Shown here piece by piece: positions 57,928 through 64,000 of a stretch of 64,000 nucleotides of DNA (positions within the stretch are counted from its first letter, which is position 1; each line of letters begins with the position of its first letter). Source of the DNA: Nocardia grenadensis NBRC 108939 (GTDB taxonomy: Bacteria > Actinomycetota > Actinomycetes > Mycobacteriales > Mycobacteriaceae); the NCBI RefSeq assembly GCF_001613445.1, contig NZ_BDCJ01000018.1, positions 1-64,000 on the forward strand, given 5' to 3'. The position numbers and the translations under genes are program-made. The notes below the pieces were generated by a model. It saw only the letters and a list, made by a program, of their open reading frames with translations. It had not been told where the DNA came from and searched no databases.

Positions 57928-59201
57928 CCATCGATCTGTCGACCCCGATCCCGCCCCCCACCCTGCGCCGGCCCGATATCGACCGGGCGCCCGCGGGCTT
58001 GCGCGCCACCGTCGCCGCGGCCGTCGCCGGCGGGCTCTTCCGCCGGGCGGTCCGCCGGTTGCCCCTGCGGGTCGAATACCCGGACGGGACCGTGCTCGGG
58101 CAGCACCCGGACGACCGCACCGCCCCTACCCTCGTCCTGCACCGGCCCGACGACTTCGCCGCCCGCCTCGGTATCGGCGGACTGATCGGTTTCGGCGAGT
58201 CATATATGGCCGGTGACTGGTCGGCACCCGATCCGGCGGCGGCCCTCACCGTGCTCGCCGCGAATATCGAGCACCTGGTCCCGCCGGTCCTGCAGACACT
58301 GCGCGGGCTCTATGTCGCGAAACATCCCGGCTCCGAACGCAACACCCGAGCCAACAGTCGCGCCCACATCGCCCACCACTACGACCTGTCCAACGAGTTC
58401 TTCGCACTCTTCCTGGACGAGACCATGACCTATTCGAGCGCGCTCTTCCCGGCGACCACCCCCGCCCCGCAGTGGGCCGACCTGGCCGGCGCCCAACACC
58501 GCAAGATCGACCGCATTCTCGACGCGGCGCGAGTCGGTCCCGGGACACGGTTGCTCGAGATCGGCACCGGATGGGGGGCGCTGGCCGTCCGGGCCGCCGC
58601 GCGGGGCGCCCGCGTACGGTCGGTGACGCTCTCGGCCGAACAGCGCCGGCTCGCCCTGGCCCGGATCGAGGCGGCGGGCGTGGCCGACCGCGTCCGGGTC
58701 GACCTGCTCGACTACCGCCTGGTGGACGGCGAATACGACGCCGTGGTCTCCGTCGAGATGATCGAAGCTGTCGGATGCGAATATCTCGATATCTACTTTC
58801 GCTGCATCGAGGGATTGCTCGCCCCCGGTGGCCGCGCGGCGCTGCAGGCGATCACCATGGCCGACCACCGCATGCACGCCACCCGCGACACCTACACCTG
58901 GATTCAGAAGTACATCTTCCCCGGTGGATTCATACCCTCCGACCGGTTGATCGCCGAGACCGTCGCCGCGGGCACCGGTCTGCGGGTCACCCAGCGATTC
59001 TCGATGGGCGAGCATTATGCGCACACACTGCGGCTGTGGCAAGAGCGATTCGATGGGTATATCGAAGAGATGAGCGCGCTCGGCTTCGACTCCGTGTTCC
59101 AGCGCATGTGGCGGTTCTATCTGGCGTATGCCGGGGCGGGCTTTCGCAGCGGCTATCTGGATGTCGAGCAGTTCGTGCTGATGAGACGAGGCGAGGTGTG
59201 A
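57924..59201 (+). CDS. Cyclopropane-fatty-acyl-phospholipid synthase-type methyltransferase
   Basis: A 425-residue CFAS-family enzyme. Residues 90-130 form the lipid-binding part (GFGESYMAGDW), and the SAM domain contains LLEIGTGWGALAVRAAARGA, VSVEMIEAVGCEYLDIYF and YIFPGGFIPS. It would add a methyl or methylene group to an unsaturated acyl chain in phospholipid. GTG at 57924 overlaps the DUF1365 stop. In other bacteria this gene set makes cyclopropane or furan fatty acids in response to light or singlet oxygen. Confidence 0.9.
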   Translation: MTIDLSTPIPPPTLRRPDIDRAPAGLRATVAAAVAGGLFRRAVRRLPLRVEYPDGTVLGQHPDDRTAPTLVLHRPDDFAARLGIGGLIGFGESYMAGDWSAPDPAAALTVLAANIEHLVPPVLQTLRGLYVAKHPGSERNTRANSRAHIAHHYDLSNEFFALFLDETMTYSSALFPATTPAPQWADLAGAQHRKIDRILDAARVGPGTRLLEIGTGWGALAVRAAARGARVRSVTLSAEQRRLALARIEAAGVADRVRVDLLDYRLVDGEYDAVVSVEMIEAVGCEYLDIYFRCIEGLLAPGGRAALQAITMADHRMHATRDTYTWIQKYIFPGGFIPSDRLIAETVAAGTGLRVTQRFSMGEHYAHTLRLWQERFDGYIEEMSALGFDSVFQRMWRFYLAYAGAGFRSGYLDVEQFVLMRRGEV

Positions 59202-59205
59202 TCCG

Positions 59206-60216
59206 ATGATCCGTACAGTCGACGCTCTGCTCGACCGGACGATAGTGCCCGGCTACACCCGCCTCGGCTACCACCTGCGCAAGGTCTCCTGGACCCGGGA
59301 CGATCCGGCCACCGACGCTCTGCGCGGGCGAACCGTCCTGGTCACCGGCGCGAATTCGGGAATCGGGAAATCGATCGCCACCCGCTTCGCGGGCCTGGGC
59401 GCGCGCACCGTGCTCGCGGTCCGGGACGCGGGCCGCGGCGAGCGGGCCCGCCGGGAGATCCGCGACGCCGTCCCCGGGGCGCAGGTGGAACTGGAGATAT
59501 GCGATATCGCCGAACCCGGCAGTATCGATGCCTGCGCTCGGGCCCTGCACGCACGCCACGAGGCGCTGGATGTGCTCGTCCACAATGCGGGCGTCCTGCC
59601 CGGCGACCGCACCGAGAACTCCGCCGGGCACGAACTGACCCTGGCCACCCATGTCCTCGGCCCGTTACGCCTCACCGACCGCCTCGCCCCGCTGCTCGCC
59701 GGCTCCGGCGACGCCCGTGTCATCTTCGTGGCCTCCGGTGGGATGTACACCCAGCCGCTGCCGTTCCGGGATCCGCAGTATCGCCACGGCGCATACCGGG
59801 GCGCCACCGCCTATGCCCGCACCAAACGGATGCAGGTGGCGTTCGGGCCGCTGCTGGACGGGCGTCTCGCCGATCACGGGGTGAGCGTGCACAGTATGCA
59901 TCCGGGCTGGGTCGCCACACCGGGGATCACCGCCGCGCTCCCCCGTTTCAGTTCCGCGCTGCGCCCGGCGATGCGCACCGCCGCCGAGGGCGCCGATACC
60001 GCGGTCTGGCTGGCAACCACTACCCCGGCGCCGCTGTCGGGCCATTTCTGGCACGACCGGCGTATCCGTGACGAACACTACCTGCGCCACACCCGCTATA
60101 CCGAGGGCCACCTCCTGTCGCTGTGGGAGTACTGCCTCGACGCGGCGGAAGTGCCCTTGCATCCGTCCTGCCGCCCACCCGCCCGCCGGCCGGGCCGGTG
60201 GCACGGCGGCCGATGA
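59206..60216 (+). CDS. SDR family oxidoreductase of the lipid operon
   Basis: A 336-residue SDR: VLVTGANSGIGKSIATRFAG cofactor site, NAG motif (VHNAGVLPGD), catalytic Ser (VASGGMYTQPL) and YxxxK (AYARTKRM). It is longer than a classical SDR, with N- and C-terminal extensions like those of dehydrogenase/reductase 12-like proteins. It starts 4 nt after the methyltransferase stop. It should act on a ketone or alcohol of the modified fatty acid or lipid. ChrR-sigmaE operons of other bacteria also contain an SDR, as recalled. Confidence 0.85.
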   Translation: MIRTVDALLDRTIVPGYTRLGYHLRKVSWTRDDPATDALRGRTVLVTGANSGIGKSIATRFAGLGARTVLAVRDAGRGERARREIRDAVPGAQVELEICDIAEPGSIDACARALHARHEALDVLVHNAGVLPGDRTENSAGHELTLATHVLGPLRLTDRLAPLLAGSGDARVIFVASGGMYTQPLPFRDPQYRHGAYRGATAYARTKRMQVAFGPLLDGRLADHGVSVHSMHPGWVATPGITAALPRFSSALRPAMRTAAEGADTAVWLATTTPAPLSGHFWHDRRIRDEHYLRHTRYTEGHLLSLWEYCLDAAEVPLHPSCRPPARRPGRWHGGR

Positions 60217-60283
60217 ATTCCGCTCGCCCACGCCGTCGTTCACAGTGAGCCCGCGTGGATCTCGTCGCGAGTAAGGAGTCCCG

Positions 60284-61393
60284 ATGCCGGATACCGAGCA
60301 CGAACCGGCCGCCCCGCGGCGGCTGGCACAGCATCCGACCGTCCGGCGGATGGCCGGTCGGGAGCGCGAGAAACCCGACCCGGTCCTCGCCGCCGACCGG
60401 CTCCGCGAGATCTGCCGCACGGCCGGCGCCGACGATATGGGGTTCGTCGCCGTCACCGACCCCCGGGTCGCCGACGAACTCGAGCACGCCCGGGCGATCC
60501 TGCCCGCCGCACGCACTTTCGTCTCGTTCTGTGTGCGGATGAACCGGGATAATCTGCGCAGCACGCAGCGCAGTCTCGCCAATACCGAGTTCAATCACGC
60601 GGACGACGAGACCAACGCGGTATCCCGCCGGATCACCCGGGCACTCCAGGACGCCGGTTATCGCGCGGTCTATCCCGCGCCGGGATATCCGATGGAAGTG
60701 CAGCAGTTTCCCGGGCGTATATGGGTGATCGCGCACAAGGTGGTCGCCGAGGCCGCCGGGCTGGGGGTCATGGGCATTCACCGCAATGTGATCCACCCCC
60801 GGTTCGGCAATTTCATCCTGCTCGGCACCGTGGTCACCGACGCGGTGATCGATACCCCGAGCGCGCCGCTGGATTTCAATCCCTGCCTCGAATGCAAACT
60901 GTGTGTCTCCGCCTGCCCGGTGGGCGCGATCACCCCGGGCGGGGGTTTCGATTTCCAGGCGTGCTACACGCACAACTACCGGGAATTCATGGGCGGCTTC
61001 ACCGATTGGGCGGAAACGGTCGCCGACAGTGCCGATCGGGACGAGTACCGGCAGCGGGTCACCACCGGGGAATCGTTCTCGATGTGGCAGAGCCTGTCGT
61101 TCAAACCGAACTACAAGGCCGGCTACTGCATGGCCGTGTGCCCGGCCGGCGAGGATGTGATCGGTGCCTACCTCGACGATCGCCGAGCCCATCTCGACGA
61201 GGTGGTCCGGCCGCTGCAGAGCAAGACCGAACCCGTGTACGTGCTCCCCGGTTCGGCGGCCGAAGAGCATGTCGCGCGCCGCTTCCCGAACAAGACACCG
61301 CAGCAGGTCACCAATGGTTTCCCGGACGAGGTCAACGATCTGCTCGACCAGATCGGCCCGCGCCCGCGGGGTGGCGCCGGTGGGACCGCGTAA
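60284..61393 (+). CDS. QueG-like 4Fe-4S protein
   Basis: A 369-residue iron-sulfur protein. The N-terminal domain (about 30-185) is similar to the cobalamin-binding part of epoxyqueuosine reductase, and the C-terminal part carries CLECKLCVSACPVG (a full CxxCxxCxxxCP cluster) and GYCMAVCPAGED (part of a second). QueG and reductive dehalogenases use B12 and Fe-S clusters for reductive chemistry. True QueG is shorter and has a different second cluster, so this is a related protein of unknown substrate. It lies 67 nt after the SDR gene and may belong to the same operon. Confidence 0.75.
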   Translation: MPDTEHEPAAPRRLAQHPTVRRMAGREREKPDPVLAADRLREICRTAGADDMGFVAVTDPRVADELEHARAILPAARTFVSFCVRMNRDNLRSTQRSLANTEFNHADDETNAVSRRITRALQDAGYRAVYPAPGYPMEVQQFPGRIWVIAHKVVAEAAGLGVMGIHRNVIHPRFGNFILLGTVVTDAVIDTPSAPLDFNPCLECKLCVSACPVGAITPGGGFDFQACYTHNYREFMGGFTDWAETVADSADRDEYRQRVTTGESFSMWQSLSFKPNYKAGYCMAVCPAGEDVIGAYLDDRRAHLDEVVRPLQSKTEPVYVLPGSAAEEHVARRFPNKTPQQVTNGFPDEVNDLLDQIGPRPRGGAGGTA

Positions 61394-61943
61394 GCCCGGC
61401 CCGCTCCCCCGGTGAGACGGGTGCCGCTCCGGTAGCGTTGTCCGCAGGAGGTCGAGGCGTGACGTCGGCCGCGGGGGCGATATTCGCCGGATACCCGGCC
61501 TGCTGCCGGCCCCCGGCCGATACCGGCTACCAGGGCGCCCTGCGCCGATCTCGACGTCCTGAACAACGGCGGCGCACCGGCCGTGGAATACGCCCAGGAC
61601 AATGACCTCATCTACTACGTCCGGTCCTTCAGGCGCGCGATCCGCGACGCGACTCCACCTTCGCCACCGATATCGACAACGACAGCACCCGGGAACAAAC
61701 GTGGACACGTCCCTCGGAGCGAGGGCGGCAGCGCTGGAGCGACTATCCCGGCACCGGTCTGTTCACGGTCTCCTTCGACGACCCCGGCCGGGGCTGGTCG
61801 TCCCCGATATCTCCTGGCCGCACCACACCGGGCAGGAGATCGTCGGCCGCTGGTGGGCGGTGGCCGGCGGTCACCCGGGCACCCCGGTGACCGAGGCCCA
61901 CCCACACCGGCCCGGTGCGCCCGGCCCGGCATAGGGTGTCCGC
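61394..61943 (+). pseudogene. Decayed unidentified gene between the Fe-S gene and cobH
   Basis: Three consistent protein fragments occur in order in three frames: LNNGGAPAVEYAQDNDLIYY, then STFATDIDNDSTREQTW with YPGTGLFTVSFDDPGRG, then GQEIVGRWWAVAGGHPGTPV ending at 61934. At least two single-base shifts separate them. The pieces read like one soluble protein of about 130 residues, but no family was recognised. The sequence ends 9 bp before cobH. Confidence 0.45.
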
Positions 61944-62579
61944 ATGCCCGACACGCGCACCAGCTACGTCACCGACGCGGCCGAGATCTACCGCCGGTCG
62001 TTCGCGATCATCCGAGCCGAGGCCGAACTGGACCGCTTCCCGGCCGATATCGCGCAGGTCGTGGTGCGGATGATCCACGGTTGCGGCCAGGTCGACCTGG
62101 CCGGCGACGTGCTGTTCACCCCGGGAGTGGTGGCCGCGGCGCGGGCCGCACTGCGCGCCGGCGCGCCGATTCTGTGCGATGCGAACATGGTGGCCTCGGG
62201 AGTCACCCGGACCCGGCTGCCCGCGGACAACGAGGTGCTGTGCCTACTGCGTGACCCCAGGGTGCCGAAGCTGGCCACCGAGCTCGGGACCACCCGGTCG
62301 GCGGCGGCACTGGAGTTGTGGCGGGAGCGGCTCGACGGCGCGGTGGTGGCGATCGGTAATGCGCCGACCGCTCTGTTCCACCTGCTGGACATGATCGCGG
62401 CGGGGGCACCGAAACCGGCCGCCGTACTCGGTATCCCGGTGGGCTTCGTCGGCGCGGCCGAATCGAAGGACGCGCTCGCCGCGGGCACGGGCGTAGAGTA
62501 TCTGACGGTGCGCGGGCGGCGCGGTGGCAGCGCCATCACCGCGTCCGCCCTGAATGCGATTGCGAGCGAACTGGAATGA
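61944..62579 (+). CDS. cobH: Precorrin-8X methylmutase CobH
   Basis: A 211-residue CobH, which moves a methyl group from C-11 to C-12 of precorrin-8X to give hydrogenobyrinate. VVVRMIHGCGQVDLAGDVLF carries the catalytic His45, followed by APILCDANMVASGVTRTRLP and the IGNAPTALFHLLDMI segment, all typical. It overlaps cobIJ by ATGA. It lies 24 kb from cobG, unlike the adjacent arrangement in mycobacteria. Confidence 0.95.
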   Translation: MPDTRTSYVTDAAEIYRRSFAIIRAEAELDRFPADIAQVVVRMIHGCGQVDLAGDVLFTPGVVAAARAALRAGAPILCDANMVASGVTRTRLPADNEVLCLLRDPRVPKLATELGTTRSAAALELWRERLDGAVVAIGNAPTALFHLLDMIAAGAPKPAAVLGIPVGFVGAAESKDALAAGTGVEYLTVRGRRGGSAITASALNAIASELE

Positions 62580-64000
62580 CGGTGGCTACGGGAAAACTGT
62601 GGGGGGTCGGCCTGGGCCCGGGCGATCCGGAACTGGTGACGGTGAAGGCGGCCCGCGTGATCGCCGAGGCCGATGTCATCGCATTCCACAGTGCCCGGCA
62701 CGGCCGCAGTATCTCGCGCGGGATCGCCGAACCGTATATGCGGCCGGGCCAGCTCGAGGAACACCTCATCTATCCGGTCACCACCGAGACCACCGATCAT
62801 CCCGGCGGTTACCAGGGCGCGATCGACGAGTTCTACGCCACGGCGGCCGAACGGCTGGCCGCGCATCTGGCGGCGGGCCGGTCGGTGGCGCTGCTGGCCG
62901 CCGGGGACCCGCTGTTCTACAGCTCCTATATGCATATGCACCGGCGGCTGGCGGACCGGTTCGAGGCGGAGATCGTCCCCGGGATCACCTCGGTGAGCGC
63001 CGCGTCGGCGGCACTGGCCACTCCCCTGGTGGAGGGTGAGCAGGTACTGACGATACTGCCCGCCACCCTGCCCACCGACGAACTGACCCGCCGCCTCGCC
63101 GACAGCGACGCCGCCGCGATCATGAAACTCGGTCGCACCTACCCGGGCGTCCGCAAGGCGCTCGCCGACTCCGGCCGCCTCGACCGTGCCTACTACATCG
63201 AACGGGCCAGCACCGGACGCGAGCGAGTGCTTCCCGCCGGGGAGGTGGACGACGCCCAGGTCCCGTATTTCGCTATCACCATCGTCCCGGGCCCCGAACC
63301 GACCACCCCGGTCCCCGCCCGCCGGGATCCGGCGGCCGCCGAGCCGGCGACCCGCGCGGTGCGCACCCCGGTGGCCGAAGGCACCGCGTCCAGTTGCGCG
63401 CCGGGCGTCGGGGAGGTGGTGGTCGTCGGCCTGGGCCCGGGCGATACGCAATGGACCACACCGGAGGTATCCGCCGCGCTCGCCGTCGCCACCGACCTCG
63501 TCGGCTACACCACCTATATCGACCGCGTCCCGGCCCGCCCCGGTCAACGGCGGCACAGCAGCGACAACCGGGTCGAATCCGAACGCGCCGCCATGGCCCT
63601 GGACCTGGCCCGCCGCGGCGGCCGGGTCGCCGTGGTGTCCTCGGGCGACCCGGGCGTTTTCGCGATGGCGGCGGCCGTCCTGGAAGAATCCGCGGACCCG
63701 CAGTGGGCGGGGGTGCCGGTGCGGGTCCTGCCCGGAATGACGGCGGCGAACGCGGTGGCGAGCCGCGTCGGTGCCCCGCTCGGGCACGACTACGCCACGA
63801 TCTCCCTGTCCGACCGCCTCAAACCGTGGGACGTGGTGGCCCGGCGCCTGGCGGCGGTGGCCGCGGCCGATATGGCCATCGCCGTCTACAACCCCGCCTC
63901 GAGCAAACGCACCTGGCAGGTGGGGGCAATGAAGGACATCCTGCTCGCGCACCGCGCGCCGGACACCCCGGTGGTTCTCGGCCGCGATGTGGGTGGCCCG
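62576..64000 (+). CDS. cobIJ: CobI-CobJ fusion (precorrin-2 C20- / precorrin-3B C17-methyltransferase), cut by window end
   Basis: 475 codons are visible without a stop. Residues 1-235 are CobI (KLWGVGLGPGDPELVTVKAA; ALLAAGDPLFYSSYMH), which adds the C-20 methyl. An Ala/Pro-rich linker (about 240-275) leads to CobJ (VVVVGLGPGDTQWTT; VAVVSSGDPGVFAMA; LPGMTAANAVASRVGAPLGH), which adds the C-17 methyl and contracts the ring. The fusion is normal for Actinobacteria. The ATG overlaps the cobH stop. The last part of CobJ lies beyond the window. Confidence 0.95.
   Translation, partial: MTVATGKLWGVGLGPGDPELVTVKAARVIAEADVIAFHSARHGRSISRGIAEPYMRPGQLEEHLIYPVTTETTDHPGGYQGAIDEFYATAAERLAAHLAAGRSVALLAAGDPLFYSSYMHMHRRLADRFEAEIVPGITSVSAASAALATPLVEGEQVLTILPATLPTDELTRRLADSDAAAIMKLGRTYPGVRKALADSGRLDRAYYIERASTGRERVLPAGEVDDAQVPYFAITIVPGPEPTTPVPARRDPAAAEPATRAVRTPVAEGTASSCAPGVGEVVVVGLGPGDTQWTTPEVSAALAVATDLVGYTTYIDRVPARPGQRRHSSDNRVESERAAMALDLARRGGRVAVVSSGDPGVFAMAAAVLEESADPQWAGVPVRVLPGMTAANAVASRVGAPLGHDYATISLSDRLKPWDVVARRLAAVAAADMAIAVYNPASSKRTWQVGAMKDILLAHRAPDTPVVLGRDVGGP

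Overview
The window is high-GC actinobacterial DNA, most likely from Nocardia or a close relative in the Mycobacteriales. The evidence is the mix of F420-type split-barrel and Ddn-like proteins, a mycofactocin-type SDR and an NDMA-dependent alcohol dehydrogenase, the cobN/cobG/cobH/cobIJ set, frequent GTG starts and ATGA/GTGA overlaps. No rRNA, tRNA, CRISPR array or replication origin was seen.

1-5.9 kb is ordinary chromosome: an amidohydrolase cut by the window edge, an F420-type oxidoreductase, a VOC protein divergent from a PadR regulator with two operator-like palindromes, FxsA, a NarL-type two-component pair and a TauE exporter. 6.0-16.7 kb is a compact catabolic unit. Twelve tightly packed minus-strand genes encode an NMT1/SsuABC-type importer, a creatininase-like hydrolase, a two-subunit LigAB-type extradiol dioxygenase, an ACMSD-like decarboxylase, a GntR regulator, an isochorismatase-like hydrolase, a 4-oxalocrotonate tautomerase and a hydroxymuconic-semialdehyde-type dehydrogenase. 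A divergent gene encodes 4-oxalocrotonate decarboxylase. Together they describe ring cleavage, decarboxylation, oxidation, tautomerisation and a second decarboxylation to 2-oxopent-4-enoate. The logic matches the protocatechuate 2,3-cleavage pathway, but the two extra C-N hydrolases suggest a nitrogen-bearing substrate. The lower-pathway hydratase and aldolase are not in the window.

16.7-32.3 kb holds tldD/tldE, a methionine aminopeptidase divergent from a probably leaderless XRE regulator, a putative toxin with an Imm8-like immunity gene, a lipoprotein class C beta-lactamase, an endonuclease/exonuclease/phosphatase membrane protein, a mycofactocin-type SDR, a P450 lacking the EXXR motif (as in CYP157), and an MFS exporter with its divergent TetR regulator.

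Cobalamin genes sit at 32.3-37.8 kb (cobN behind a cobalamin riboswitch, then cobG) and again at 61.9-64.0 kb (cobH, cobIJ running off the end). About 24 kb separates cobG from cobH, genes that are adjacent in Mycobacterium tuberculosis. The left part of this insert (38.3-50.8 kb) is a graveyard: remnants of an MpaB-like oxygenase, a serine recombinase, an IS30 transposase, an ArsR repressor, an ABC ATPase, an alpha/beta hydrolase and a cation-efflux transporter, plus a frameshifted IS256-family transposase. Intact genes lie among them, including two MerR/redox-enzyme modules, a virginiamycin B lyase homologue and a Tat-exported DJ-1/PfpI protein. The right part (50.9-61.4 kb) carries an NDMA-dependent alcohol dehydrogenase and a cluster resembling LitR/CarH-controlled light or singlet-oxygen operons: lipocalin, small membrane protein, MerR with a B12-fold domain, FAD oxidoreductase, DUF1365, cyclopropane-fatty-acid-synthase-type methyltransferase, SDR and a QueG-like Fe-S protein. 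A shared GATGCAT direct repeat precedes two of its transcription units.
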